64,000 bases of DNA from Cerrena zonata (GCA_038087015.1 JASBNA010000021.1:496001-560000); one strand, 5' to 3'. Shown: positions 45,980 through 59,309, counted from the first letter of the stretch. Translations and numbers: made by a program. Notes: a model not told the origin generated them from the letters alone.

Positions 45980-48900
45980 TCACTCATCCTCAGGGACAGG
46001 GTGGGCCAGGCGAGCTTCACGCTCATCCTCATTCTCCTCTGCATGCTTCCAGTTACCCTCGTTCCCACGTTTCTGGTAAACCTTCCAAACCAGATCCAGG
46101 TCTGGACTGGTGGTCACGAATTCGAGCAATATAGCAGCGAGATCTAGAGGTAACACATCTCAGCTATTCCGAAGTTTTTAAAGTCAAACGTGGCGCCTTA
46201 CCGTTAGTGTGCTCAAGCATTACCATGACATCTGGCGTGACCCATTCAGGAGGGTCTGCAAACGCAAATCGACCGATCGATACCACGAAACCACTTAAGA
46301 TACCGTTGAACGGTCTGGTATGTGTGTACTGCAATCGCCGGGAGATGTCGTATTTCGGAGACGGAGTGACCACCATATAGAAAAGTAATGATGTCATTCG
46401 ATTGATGAGACGCATGACACTATTGTATAAATGAGGGATGAGCGAGACGAGATGTAACTATAGAGCAAAGTACTTACACGGCGGCCCTCTCGGGTGAAAA
46501 CAGAATGTCAGTGTCTTCTTCCCAGAACGCTGAGGAGAGCTCGGAGAGGTATTTGACGAGACACGGGATGAGCTTCTCGGATTGGTTGAGGATGCTGACA
46601 GCCTCGGTGTTGGAGATAGCAAGAGCTATGAAAAAGCCTACGATATCATCCTTCAAAGAGTCAAACTAACGACAGCGGTTATTATTCCACAAGACCTTCG
46701 TAAAAGTCTTTGAGCATACCTGAGAGCCATCTCGTTCGGGATCTATTAGTAATCCGGCAAGATGTTCGATGTGTGGAATAGTCCGGTATTGTTTTGTGGA
46801 AGAGAGTTGAGTTGAACGAGGATATGAGAAGAAATGTTTGTACAACTCAGCATCTGGAAGGCAAAGACTTAGTATGTTATTGACATGTAGATATGCGAGG
46901 GGAAAGAACTTACGAGAGGCAAGGAAGGTTAGCATCTGTATAGAACGTTGCAAGATCGAAAGAGTGTGGGTAGACGAGATCAATGCCATGATTACGCCGT
47001 GATCCTTAGGAATTTCAGCGAGGCTATACAACGATCAATCATAACACCAATAGTAAATTAAATAGGAGAACGTACCATCCAGCTAGGTCATCCGGAATGG
47101 CCCAGCACAAGGTCTCGATTAATTGTAAACATTCCAAAAGAAGGGATGATCCTTTTGCGACATCATCGACTGAAGATAAGCTCAGGATGATTTTGCATAT
47201 GACGGTCATTATTAAAGGAGGTTGTGGCAAGGGTAGATCATCCAGATTATCAGAGTCTTGAGACGCTGTTGGGTTTTGTGGATCATGAAGCATGTCGTAT
47301 GCTCGTGCGGATTGTGGTAGTAGTACAGAAAGCAAAGATGTCGCAAAAGGAGGTAATGAATACAATAAGGTTCGGATTAAATGGATAAGACCGACGAGAG
47401 GGAAGATCTAGACGTTTCATGGATCAATAATGTGAAAAGAGAATGATAAGTTTAATACGCACCCAACTGTTTACGGCCAAGATGTATGACATTCGAGTAA
47501 GTGACGTTGCAGCAGTGTGTAAATGAGTTTCATAATCAGCTGTTTTGTGTATAGATCCGAGCATTTCCAGCAACTCTCTGGATGCCGTGTTATATTGTGA
47601 AAGTTGATCATCAGACGTGGATAGTGGCAAGGGTGAACTTAAGAGACGTTGGAAGGTGAGCTGCCTAGAAGAGTCATCCTGAATGGAATGCGTTAAAATG
47701 ATACGCTTGAGCTGTAAGAAAATTGGGTTAGATTGAATCGGAGCTATGACATTGACGATCACTAACCTCTTCTTTGGGATCAGGATATTCGAGTTCGAAA
47801 GACTCTTCAGCAGAAACCTCATCGGGATTCCCCGTAATAGACTGTTGGGACAACTGTGGTATGTCCGCCTCAACCGCCATAGAGACATCTTCGTTATCGT
47901 TAAAGGGATTATCCATATCGTGTTGAGGCATTGGGAGACTGCTCGATACATGTTGTGAACGTGGTTGGTCTGGAATAGCAAACTCAAGTCTTTTGATAGG
48001 TCTCAGAGGGGTAGTGGGTGATGAGGGAGGATCTCCATGGTCAAATATCGAATCTGGGTCGTGAGCTCGAGCTTCGAGTTGCGTCGCAGATCGTCCCTGC
48101 TCTCGCACTTTGCCTTTGTCCTTAGACTTCAGTTTGCTCCTCAACGGGGAAGTAATCTGGAAAGCGTCTTCGAAGTTAGGTAAATTAGGGTGTTTGTTTG
48201 TGCGACCATTTGGTGTCTGCTTGCGAGTGCGCTGGCTGGGTTCCGGGCTGCCGTTTCTAGTATCGAAGCGAGCATTACGAGGACTTTGGGAAAGATTGCT
48301 AGGCCCTGCAATTTGTGAACCCCCATTCCGAAGTTGCATCTGGCTTGGAAATGGAGCAGGGGACGCGGGAAATTGTTTCTCGATCCTCTTCGCCCTAGCC
48401 GTGTATGGCGTTCTCAAAGCGTCTGCCTCTCGACCGAGGTTCTGTAGGGATAAAAGCGCCATTAGAGCAGTTTGACGGAACGTGGGGTAAATCTACCTTG
48501 AATCGATAGGACGTTCTCAGACTATCGAGCTCACCTCTCAGGGTCTTTTCGACCTCAACTTGTTTAGCCTCCGCAGCTGCCTTAGCAGCTCTGAGTTTCT
48601 CTAACTCATCGATATGATGTTGGGCAGTCTGTTTCGAATCGTTTAAGGCATTCTATGGATATAGCATAAAATAATCGTAACAAACCTTCTCAATACCGGT
48701 CCTTAGAATCTTGACCTCCCCTTCCTTAGCGAGACGAGCGTCCTCTACTTCTTGCAGCCTCCGTTTGAGGTCTTCTTGCTTTCTCTCGGTCTAGTGGGGT
48801 TGATACCATAAGAAATCTACAAAAGGAAGACCTAAATCGTACCTCCTGCACTTGGAGCTTCAATAGTTCCACCTCTAATATTAGATCCCGATTTATTTTA

Positions 48901-49460
48901 CCCAACGAGACTTGGGAAAGTGAAGTGCCATTTAGTTTCTGTGTGATTTGGGGAACGGAAGGTTCTCGTTGTATAGGTGCACGAGATGGACCTGGGACAG
49001 GTGCATGCGCCCTAGGAGCAACATTATTTGAGGTCGGGCCTGACGGTCGACGAGTTGGAGCGGGTGTAGGTCTATGCTGATTTATAGACGAGCCAGAAGA
49101 AGATCTGGATACGGATACAGGGGCTGGCCTAACAGGAGGAGCATTTATTGTGACATTGCTTGGTTGTACGGGTGCCGTAATTCTATTGCCTAGACGGTCA
49201 AGCCCGTACATTCCTTCGCCTACGACAGACACTTCCGGAAGCCCATCGGACTCTACTGTATTATGTCGTCGTAGACCAGTATTCTGCCAAGTATGACTTG
49301 TCTTTTGTTTCTTAGGTGGAGGAGGCTGGGGTGAACGACTAGGAAGTAGGGTCTCTCGCTGCGATTCTTGGAATTTACTTTCCGCTTGCTCGATAATAGC
49401 AAGAGTAGCTTCGTCCAGCACCAAGTCATCGTCTTCAAAGTAGTCGTCAGAGTCATCCAT
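45980..49460 (-). CDS. Probable Rad26/ATRIP-like checkpoint protein
   Basis: About nine exons on the minus strand. The very acidic N-terminus (MDDSDDYFEDDDLVLDEATL) is followed by a Pro/Ser-rich linker and a coiled-coil stretch around 48.5-48.9 kb (LILEVELLKLQVQ, heptads over several short exons). A second disordered Arg/Pro/Ser region then precedes an alpha-helical HEAT-like C-terminal half. Examples there are SILQRSIQMLTFLAS, IMTVICKIILSLSSVDD and DIVGFFIALAISNTEAV. The gene ends in DLDLVWKVYQKRGNEGNWK and an acidic tail. Acidic RPA-binding-like segment, coiled coil and helical repeats in this order are the layout of Rad26/Ddc2/ATRIP, partner of the ATR kinase at ssDNA. No single diagnostic motif was found, so the name rests on architecture. 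Confidence 0.5.
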
Positions 49461-50208
49461 CCCCGTGTATTAAATGAAGGGTGGTATGTTATAGAATCGG
49501 GGTCATGTAGTGAGTAAGCAATAGTTGTCAATGGTGTCAAAGGATTGAAAGAGTCGCGAAATGCAAGTCGCGCCAATTACCGCGAAACCGATCACTGAAC
49601 GCGATCACGTGCGCTCATTCTCATCACGCCCTCTCTGTTTTCGTCCTCGGGAAGTTCGGGGTTGTAGCTAGTGTGGTGTTCGTTCATGATTCAGGCACGA
49701 TAGTCTACTCAGAAATGCGATGGATCAAGGTTGTATCCTCTAAACCATCATGGTCTAGATAGAGAAGCGGATTAGCGATGAAACCCACTTATCCCAATGA
49801 CGGACTTCGGGCCCTTCTCACACTGAGTTCATCAATGACGAACAACTATAATAAGTGCAATGATAATGGACACGAGGGAAGCACTAATATACTGGGCTAG
49901 GGGACAATCCTTCAAGGTCACTAGAGCATTCGTATCAGGGGTACCGATCGAGACCTTCGTGAGGCTGACACGATGTCGTGGGTTGACATCCTGTCTCGTT
50001 GTAAAACAACGCAATTCGACACAAAGCAAGGGTTCCGACGGAAATCTGGGAACAATCCTGAGAGCCATGCGTCGTCGCATACAGGGTAGACCTGCGTTCG
50101 CGGCGCGCAGCTCTCCATACAGGGAGCAACTGAGCACAAAGGCATGCAAGGGGTAGTAGTGTACGCAAGTTGTATGCAAACAAGCGGTTGAATCACCGAT
50201 GTCTGATG
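49461..50208. other. Intergenic stretch
   Basis: Promoter side of the checkpoint-like gene and 3' flank of UPF2. Only short chance frames overlap it on both strands. Confidence 0.5.
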
Positions 50209-53200
50209 CTAACCGACGTATCGTATTTTGATAGCACCAGCGCGATTGCGTGCTTCAAGAGCTGTAAAACAAGGTCAGTCAGAAACTAATAAGGCAACAT
50301 CTTGACTGACCCTTCAATTCTTCGGCTTCCTCACGCTGCTCGTAGTTGAGTACCAAACGTTTGAGTTGTTGTTGCTCAACCTTGTCCTGCATCTGTGCTG
50401 TACGGGTCTGGACAGCAAGAGCTGATTGAGCAGGAATAGCCAATTGTCGGGTCTGTAAAAGAACTAAGCAAGCTTCGTAAACAGATGGAGAAGCAAATTA
50501 CCTGTTGCTTATTCCCACGTTTAGTAAACAACGTGAATTTCATTATACCTTCATCTTTGTTCTCAGCATCGACATCGCCGTCCTCCTCATTCTCGTCGAT
50601 GCGTTTCTTGCGCAAGACCGGGGGAGGGACAGTAGTCTCCCACAACGCGAGCGCAGTCTTCTTGTCAACCTTCCTGGTCTCGGCAGAGTTATCAGTGACC
50701 ATCTTCGCAAGTTCCTTAGCAAACTCAGCATCGTCTTCCTCAGAGGGTCCGACGATTTCTTGAGTAGATGACGACTTGAGGAGAACTGCTTCAGGCGAGG
50801 GTGCACGATCATCGACCTGACGGCGAGCGTGTCAGTCAAATTGGGTGTGAACTATTCGGTGATCAACATACCGGTGAATCCAGACCGTTACGATCACCAT
50901 CTTCTTCTTCATCGTTCTCTCTCCTGTCTTGTTCATCACCGGAGTCCTCACCACTGTCATCTCCAGTAACGACTACAAATAATGTTGAGCATGCTAAGAA
51001 AATTAATGAAACCAGCACTTACGTCCGGCATTCTGGAAAGCGATGTTGAACATTTCGTCGACAGCAGCTGCAGCCTCCTCAAACGTCTTCAATCGAATGT
51101 GCCTAGGTCTCACAGCCTAGAAACAGTCAATGTTAGTTTATTAGAATTGTTGCAAACACAATACACGTACCTCGAGCGAATCACCCAACATAAACTCAAC
51201 ATCCATCGGTATCGGGTCTTTGCATAAAGTGTACATCTGTGATCGTGGTCAGTATAGGGGAATTATTCTAAGTACTATACATACCTGGAAGAATAACAAG
51301 AAATTATCCAACTTCTTCTGCTGTGTTCCACGATCGAAGCACATCCCACAAGTATCCAAAAGGACACAAACAAGACGAACACGGAAATAATCGTCGGGCA
51401 TGTCGATTTGGCAGGGTGCACCTGGCAATGGTCGACCCTCAGCTAAACCGAAGAAAATTTAACCCAGTCAACATCAGTTTCGTCATGACAAGTGTATTTG
51501 AGACTTACGATGTCCGAAAGTGACCAGCGTCCACAAAGTATCAAAGATGATCCCACTTCCAACCAATCGGTAAATATACAACTCTCCAAGATACTTCATC
51601 GTCGCCACCCTCCTCTGGTTGATACTGTACACATTCTGTTCCAATCCTCTCCTGATATCTTCCAGAACCTGATCCACCACAGAAATAGTGAATTCACTAT
51701 GATACCGTTGCAAATCATATGTAAGCATCGCTAACAAGGGTACGCTTCCATACTTGACCTTCCATGGTTTAGTGAAGACCTTCTGCAGTGTACGTCGCAC
51801 TTCCGAATCAGTCCAGTCAAGCTTGCGAATGAGTTTGAGGACTTTGTCGATAGTCTTCTTGGTGAGAACGTCGTAAATAAGGTGTCGAATGAAGAGTTCC
51901 ATTGGTGTACGTTGTTTGATCTCTTTGATGGTACGCTCGGGAGGGTTGCATTGGTAATATGCGTTCTCGAGAAGCAAGAGTTGACGTTGATCAAGGTGTC
52001 GCATACCTTGCTTACGCCTCATGAGCTCAAGCTACCGATAATGTGTTAACATCTTAGGAGTCGTTACGTATGGAATAAAACATACCATCTTGCTGAACGG
52101 TTGTTGTGTCTCCTCACTTCTGAGCAGGAACCGACCGCATCCTTCCAACAGAAGAGCAAGGTTTTCAATGTTCGTGCCCGAAAAGTCATCCAAGCAAACC
52201 TTAAACATATGTAGGATAACATGAGCAGGGACAACACCAAACTTAGTCAAGTTTGAGAGAAAAGTGAGATTCTATGATTGATAACGAATGGTTAGGAATA
52301 GGGACAGTCACAACATTTGCTAGAAATTACCTTCAACCGAACTTCTGAAAGTTCTTTGACCACATTCTTCTTTCGCTGAAGGTAGCGAAATTCTTCATCG
52401 AGCTATCAAAATGGGCTATCGATGATTATCGTCATAAAAGATTAGTACGAGGATGCCTACCATGCTCACGAGCTCCTGTCCGACATCAGGCATGTACTTA
52501 TTCAAAATTGCCACAAGCCTTGCATAGTGTGGTAACAGGTCGGTTCGACTCTTTGGTGTCTGGCTGAAAAACTAAAACGTAACATTAATGCCGTCAATGT
52601 TATGTGATGGAGGTTACGCTGAAGAAAATGGTTACCTTGACAAGACGCTTGCGAGCGGCTTTCGAATTTAAGAATGCAAACTCTACAGCGACTTGATCGA
52701 TACCAGCCCGATTGGTGGCGTCGGGGAGCCTGGCAAGTAAGGCAGTGAGGAGTTGAGAAGGTCCCTGCGCTACGAGCTGAGGCGTAGAAGGGGGCGACGT
52801 CTTCGGAGTTCCAGCAGTAGGTGTCGGAGCGCTGTAAACACATTCTGTCAACCTGGTCCGGAAATTGAACCTCTCACTTACTCGTCTTCTTCATCAACAG
52901 GCTCGTTATCTTTGGCTTCCTCGTCCCTGGAACTCTGCAGCTCTTCGTTCTGTGACGCCTCCAAACCCGCCAGTTCCTCTTCCAGCTGTCGCACATCCTC
53001 GTCGACCCTAGCCTTAGCTTGTTTCTCTTTCTCGGCCGCCTCTTCTTCTTTATCTTTCTCTGCATCACTTTCTTCTTCAACACCTAGGATGCCTTTAGGT
53101 ACATAGTCCTTGAGATCAGGTATGTCTTCAAAGAAGCGTCGTTCTTCTTCGTCCTCCCATTTCCCGCCACGGATACTATCTTCTAGCTCCGCATCAGTGT

Positions 53201-54563
53201 CCAGTAAAGAACCGGCGTTGGACCCTATCAGTATTGACTCCGTCTTGTGAGAAGCAGCCTTCAGAGTGGGCATAGGAAGATACAGTAGCTCCGAAAGTCT
53301 ATAAAACTGTCAAGCAAATGTAATGCCCAGATGTAAGAATCTTACGTTTGACAGCCAGCAAGTAGCTTTTCATATCCCTTGGTCATCTTCTCATACGCCT
53401 GTTGCCTATCTTCGAATATTTCTCCAGATCGAATGTATGCTTCGTGGTTCTTACGATCTTGTTCTTGGAGACGCTGAGAGTAGACGTTAGCACATATATA
53501 GTGTTTCACTGAGGACATTGCAGACATTATGTTCGATGACAAGTTTCTTTGAGACACTCTCAAAGTAGCCCTCACACATCTTCTTGAAACGATCACGGAT
53601 ATCCTTCTCCACAAGTTCATCGTCTTCCTTCGTTAAAGCTGGAAACGGTCCGTTGGCCTCCTTGGTTGTTTCTTCGGACAGATTTCCAGGTTGCGAAGAC
53701 GGGGAGATCTGTTTGGAAGTGGCCTGCGGAGGTGCAATTCCCAAGTATGGAAGAGAAAACGACTTGAGGAATACAGAAAGTAGGGGTAATGACGAAAGCG
53801 AGGGGTCGTTAGATAGCTAAGGAAGCAAGATTTAGTTGGTGAGTCGGCAGGTTACTTAACTTTCTTACTAGTTCCTTGATCACTTTCATTATCCATTCCC
53901 CCCCACTCCTGTCCGGCGCATCTCGAATAATACCAACAAGAGCTAGTTCGGCAGAGACACGCAAAACAGGTCGTTGACGCGTGACTCGAGATGAATCCTC
54001 CTTCTCCCTCTGTTCAGAGGATAATGCAGAAAGAGCAGCGCGCGAAGGCGCAGCTAGGGCAGCTTGTAGGCCAGAAACTACACCTGGCGTGAATGAATTG
54101 GGAAAACGGCGGTGCAATGCGGATATTATCTATGAGGCGTAAAAGCAAAAATGTATATACCAACCGTGACAACATTGGACTTACCTCGACCGCACTCCAT
54201 ACGTCTTTCTCAGTCTTACATCGAGAAGTACCCTCCACTACAGCTCCGGCGATTTCATCTACATATTTTTCAAGGGACAATGATTCGATGTCCTTCAGGA
54301 TCTGGTCATGATTCTCGGTGCCGATAGATTGACGTATGCGTTTGATGAGACCGGTGTGTCGTTTAAGTGAAGAGTCTAATGCCTTTGAATGTTCTAAATT
54401 TGAAGGCCTCAATGGGGACCATTGTAAGAGTCTCTATAATCCACAGCAACACACCTGTACACGTTTCATTTACGTTCAGTTGCCTCAATTCGACGCGCTT
54501 GAGCTTTCGTGCTTGCTCTTCTTCGAGTTTAGTGTTGGGGTGTCCTGATGTGCTAGACTCCAT
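50209..54563 (-). CDS. UPF2: Nonsense-mediated mRNA decay factor UPF2 (Nmd2)
   Basis: Large multi-exon minus-strand gene. N-terminus MESSTSGHPNTKLEEEQARK, then the first MIF4G domain (SSLKRHTGLIKRIRQSI, LSLEKYVDEIAGAVVEGTSR). RVSAELALVGIIRD, the second MIF4G domain after an acidic hinge (RGGKWEDEEERRFFEDIPDL, DYVPKGIL), and the third with LRRKKNVVKELSEVRLK-like exon, MRRKQGMRHLDQRQLLLLEN and TPMELFIRHLIYDVLTK follow. WTDSEVRRTLQKVFTKPWKV, YLGELYIYRLVGSGIIFDTL and FRVRLVCVLLDTCGMCFDRG lie in this third domain. The acidic C-terminal segment with KFTLFTKRGNKQQTRQLAIP is the UPF1-binding region. UPF2 bridges UPF3 and UPF1 to mark premature stop codons. No breaks detected. Confidence 0.93.
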
Positions 54564-55133
54564 AGCGAACGTGTAGCTAAGGGTTTAAAGTATAGAACTT
54601 ATTTGTTCTAGGGAAGTCCTGGTAGAACTCGGAACATAAGTCGCGCCAGCAACCTTCCGACCGTAAGTAAGCCTTACTAGTCCAGAGTATGACGCAGTAT
54701 ATATCGAGCCAAATAGACGTAAATATCGATCTGTCATTTCCGCCACAATATATGATATTGCTAAGTACATAAGTTCATACCGTGACTGTCCAAACAGAAA
54801 GCGCCAGCCTGTTTGAGTCTGCCTAAGGGAGACTACCGTGACTGTGAACTATAGCTAACCAGTTGATATTTGTCACAGCACCGTGAAACAGTGGCAATAT
54901 CTTAAACGTTCTCTAAGAATTTGTTGACTATGCAGTGGAGACTCATTAACTGGATTCGATTTCTGGCTTTCACGGTAGACACATTGTGTTTCTTGGTGTC
55001 TCTCGATCACTTCTGAGTGGGTTTTCGACATCGATCAATTGCCACTAACGTACGCTACGTACCCCGCTGCTCTCCCTTCCTCTTGCCGCAGTTTCAGACG
55101 TCCTCGGCCTCCTATCCAGTGTTCGGGGTCCCT
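54564..55133. other. Intergenic stretch
   Basis: Promoter side of UPF2 and 3' flank of the LRR-like gene. No gene supported. Confidence 0.5.
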
Positions 55134-55153
55134 GCGTCTCTCCGGAGAGACGC
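55134..55153. repeat. Perfect 20-base palindrome
   Basis: Two 10-base arms GCGTCTCTCC and GGAGAGACGC meet without a spacer. Lies a few bases past the stop codon of the minus-strand LRR-like gene, so an RNA hairpin in its 3' UTR is possible. Confidence 0.5.
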
Positions 55154-55159
55154 GAAAAG

Positions 55160-56550
55160 TTACACGAAACTCACGGTCGGTACGCGCTTGTAATCACTGG
55201 TAGACGTGGCTACCGATTGTTTGACAGCTTCTATCGATTTGTATAAAATTTCCGACTCGGGATTTTCTGAGGGTTTAGGAGCATCTACGTCGGGTTTGGG
55301 AGCATTTGCGTCAGGTTTAGGAGTATGTACGTCCGAGGGCCAGGTGAACGTAAATTTGTCACAAAACCACAACTCTGTCACTGTTATCTCCCCAATTTCC
55401 ATTGTCGGGGGTTCAAACCCCGGAACCAACCGTGAATAGATATCAGCATTGATGAAGTTTTTGTCATGACCAGAGACCAAAGGCGAGGCGAACTCCAACT
55501 GCACGTTAGGGATATATCGGAGCGAGCGGTTGTCCTCAGATGCTAGGCACAAACCTGAGTCTATACTTAACCATATGCAATCCATAAGTGACTGGATTGC
55601 GATTTCGTTTTCCCGACCGTTCTCCGTGTTAAATACTAGTTTAACCAACCCCTTGACACCGATTAACAATAGTAACCATTTAGACAATAAGGCCAATGTA
55701 TAATTGGGCTCAGAACAATCAACCCTTAGACGTAGATCTTCGAGCGAACGACAGTGCGACCAGCCTATCTTATCTAGGCCTTGTGGAACCTGTGAGACCT
55801 ATATACAAATGTGAGGCGCTAGGTGAACTTACAGAGATCATTTATAGGCCACAGATCTTTCTCAAGCTGTTTGAAGGAGAGCTCCAAATGTTTCAGGTTA
55901 GGCAGGAAGGGCTCGAACATGCTCGCTAGCTTCTGTAGCTCTTCGAGCGAATTGATTGTCTCTATACCTAATGCATCAATATCGGGCCTCTGTCTGCCTG
56001 TGGAGCTGTCGAGAAGGGCAGATAATAGGGGTGTCAAGAACTCATAGGACGTCATATCGATTATTTGTAATCTGACTAGACGAAGTGCGCCCCCGGCTGC
56101 CTCCCACTCATATATTGTTGGCCTTCTAGCTTCATCTAATGGTGGATTAGATGTGGACTCGGATTGAGGTGGCGCGGTCTCTTGAATATGTTGGTTATTG
56201 TTATTGACAGAGCTTATCCTCTCTAGTGTACTGACACTGCCATTTGACAGATCAGAACTAGCTGTTATCCGTTTCTGTTCGAACCGACACCCTTTGACAA
56301 CAAGAATTTCGGGGTTGAATAAGCGTACAAGGCGCATAAAGTCATCTAGGTTTAGGTTTTCAACCTTTCGGATAGTCAGTATGTGTACGTTGACTTGGGG
56401 TAGACCGTGTATGAATATGGGTTCGCATTTCCAAGTGAAGTTCTTCAAAGTATACTTGGCGTCCTCAAGGCTCAGGCTTGTGATTCCTATATTCATCAAT
56501 TCGTTTATGATAGTTTGTGCGCATTTATCTTCTAGAAAGGTGTTAGTCAT
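55160..56550 (-). CDS. Unrecognised LRR-like protein
   Basis: Two long open parts. The upstream one (56550 to about 55835) reads MTNTFLEDKCAQTIINELMN, with leucine-spaced segments (VHILTIRKVENLNLDDFMRL, FLPNLKHLELSFKQLEKDLW) that resemble irregular leucine-rich repeats of fungal F-box/LRR families. No F-box signature is seen. The downstream one (to 55160) reads SLEDLRLRVDCSEPNYTLAL, LIGVKGLVKLVF and a proline-rich triple repeat (TPKPDANAPKPDVDAPKPS). The natural donor at about 55832 leaves phase 1, while both acceptors before the downstream part need phase 0. The join is therefore unresolved: a small missing exon, an indel, or two genes. Function unknown. Confidence 0.5.
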
Positions 56551-56859
56551 TGTTTTGTACTTTAGGCTAGCGGTCGTAACTGGAGAGGGAGGTTCTTTTG
56601 AGAGACAGAGCTCTAGGGTGCCATTTTATAGACAACTTGAAAATAGACCTCAGGCACCTCCGAATCACCGATAGACGCACATCTCGGAGGTTGCTTCTAG
56701 TCGGATAGCTCTCGTCTATTGGTAGGATCCTCCTACTAGTGATCTGCAAACGTAAGTACTACTCACTATTTGATACGCCACACCATCAGATTTCCCATTC
56801 AATTCTCCTCATCCCAGGTACTCCAAATAACGTAGCGGATGGCTGGAACAACACCCGCA
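56551..56859. other. Divergent intergenic stretch
   Basis: Between the LRR-like gene and the QNG1-family gene, carrying both promoters. Nothing else recognised. Confidence 0.45.
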
Positions 56860-58337
56860 ATGCCCTCTTTTGGGGGCTTCGTATCCGCCGTACGAGGTTC
56901 CGGTTCAATGTGTCGGAGCTCTGCAAAAATCACGGTGCGTTCGGTCAACAGGCGTCCAAGCCTCCATTTTGTATAGCACAGTTCAGGGCTTCATCTCTAC
57001 TATACCCATCCTTAGGACATAATTCTCACTTTTACCACTTCCGTAGATCAACTCTGGACCTGTAAAACGTCTTTTGGCATCAGCATCTTTCCTTGGCACA
57101 TTTCCTCGTCTCCGTGTGGCTCATGGGATGTCTCTTCCATTGTCATTCTCCTCGGTACTCGCCGAACTAAATGTTCTCTGCACTCTATCTCTGCTCAACT
57201 TCGCCTCCGGTTACCGAGTGCCCTTACATGAGGCGACTGGACGAGGAGCATTTGACTCAATACGAGCTCTCGTGTTCTCCATGTACATCTCATCAGATAC
57301 CGACGGGGATCTTCTTTCCGCTACAGGAATGCAGAATATCGAAGAAGGAAAGGTGGCGGAACTGATGAACGTCGCTAATAAGGTTCACCAAGAGAAACCT
57401 CACAAGGATCTCCCCGGAATAATGGTCGGAGAGCTCGGAGGACCCATTTGGGAAGTTGTACAATTGATTACAAAAGTACTTCGAGAAACAGGAGACGTTC
57501 TAGTGAAGGGTGGATACCCGAATCTAGGGGCATTTGTTCTTGAGGCCCTGAAGGAGGGCGAAAAGGCTAGACAGAGAGCTGCACCTACGGATGTGGACCC
57601 TGAATGCGATGTTATTCTGGAACGTGTACGTTGTTCTTTCATGTTTCTATGGTAAATATGCTTATTGTTAAAATTGAATAGCTTGTCCGTGCCTATCCCT
57701 GCATTCCAAGATATGGCTATTGTTAATGGACAACGTAAGTCTACCATTGTCCTTCAATCAGATCTTCTCGAATCATTATTGTCCAGCGGTCTATTGCTTC
57801 AAGAAGGCTCTTTTGACGATTCACGCTATCGCACTTCGATTCGGAACAATGACACCACCTCCGTTCCCTATTCCACGGACCTCGAACCTTCCCATATTCT
57901 CGGATAATGTAATCCCATCTATGTTGGTGCATCTCGGAGTAATCGATCTATCTACGGCCACCCTGGGTCTCGCGGAGATCTTCCCTAACGCCAACAACCG
58001 CGAGACTTTGGACGCTCTTCTTTCTCTTCCGCCACCTGCCGAAGAAACCAAGGGCCCGAAGACAAAAACGGTACCTAAAGAGGGACCTATCCTGACCGTC
58101 GAGCAAGCTTTCGCGCTACGAGCCGCCGCCATCGATGCTTGTGAATTGATCGTCGAGACTGCGCGTAACCTCACAGACGAAGAACTATCACAGCATGAGA
58201 AGGGTGGAGAGTCTCTTCGATGGCTCAGAGAGATCACTTTACCGGAAGTCGATGCTTGGATCTGGGCTGTAGCAAAAGATCGGGCGGACTATAGAAGCTT
58301 ACCAAGATTCGTTCTTACCAATACTCCATATTTCTAG
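56860..58337 (+). CDS. Queuosine-salvage (QNG1/DUF2419) family protein with 1-nt insertion
   Basis: Exon 1 from ATG 56860 (MPSFGGFVSAVRGSGSMCRS, end uncertain). Exon 2 from about 57047 has INSGPVKRLLASASFLGTFP, LPLSFSSVLAELN, LLNFASGYRVPLHEATGRGA and DSIRALVFSMYIS. The fourth exon (57787-58337) has YCFKKALLTIHAIAL, FSDNVIPSMLVHLGVIDLST and LPEVDAWIWAVAKDRADYRS. These blocks follow queuosine 5'-phosphate N-glycosylase (salvages the tRNA base queuine): the KRAQ-like helix, the FxDxRxPQxLxHLG block and the C-terminal W-A-x-D-R. The third exon reads LVRAYP then needs AFQDMAIVNGQ in another frame. A CCC run at 57697-57699 has one C too many, leading to TAA at 57724. Confidence 0.7.
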
Positions 58338-59309
58338 TATTTTTCTCGCTGAACTGTAAAGAGTAAAAGATAGCAGTGTATTTTTGCTGGCACAATTTAA
58401 CATAGGTCTCAAACAACCCAGATAACGAGGAGTTTGTGAGGCGTAACACAATTTTGAGGGACACTGGATATATCGGGTAATTATGTCGAAGCTTATGCAT
58501 AACAATGACAAACAAAACAGCCACGCGAACTCAATCTGTTCACTGCAGTGCCGGACCAGACTGCCGCAGTCATCCGAGTCACCATCATCAAAGCTTCGAC
58601 TACTTACCAGAACATTGACCATGATCATCAAAGATAGCAGAGCGCCAGACTCTTTCGCCATTATCTCTCCAATGATATGTAGTTACGCAAGCGCAACCTG
58701 AAGTCTACACAAATCGAGGATATCGTCCAACATATGCAAAGCATACGACTAAGTTATGTAGTACCATACTACTAAGGGCATCATGATGTGAACAGCATTT
58801 GTTCCATTCCATTTTTGGCGAGTGCGAATCTTCGTGAGTAACTATAACCTCGTTTCACGCTCGTACATACTTGTGGATTCCTTTACGCCACTCCCGCTTT
58901 GTAAGATCGAGGATGCGACTTCCTAGTATCAAAGCGACCTATGTCGTAGATACTAGCCTTACCTTGACACAAAAAGGCTCCAGATATTTCTCAGGATCGG
59001 TTCGATTTGTATGCCCAAAACTAATATGCTTGTGTTGATTGGCATTGTCATAGACAATAGTAGATGACGCGTACCATTGACATTTGGCCATAGTTGCCAC
59101 CCAACATCATGATAATCGACATCTTTGACTCGAACCTTTTTTCCCATATAAACTCTCCCAAGCCTCAAATCCTCTCGTTTACAACCCTCTTGCCACCCCA
59201 CCATCTTCTCCTTGCCGATGAATCCAAACCTTTTCCCTTCCCCCGCGTCAAGTAAGATTGGCTGGGTAAGTCTATTACTATGATGATCTCTCAAGCTTAA
59301 CATACTCAC
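58338..59309. other. Intergenic stretch, possibly with 5' exons of the next gene
   Basis: About 1 kb with no confirmed gene. Sequence near 59216-59272 (MNPNLFPSPASSKIGW, followed by GTAAGT) may be a first exon of the gene starting at 59310, but the phases do not fit the open frame downstream. Confidence 0.35.
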
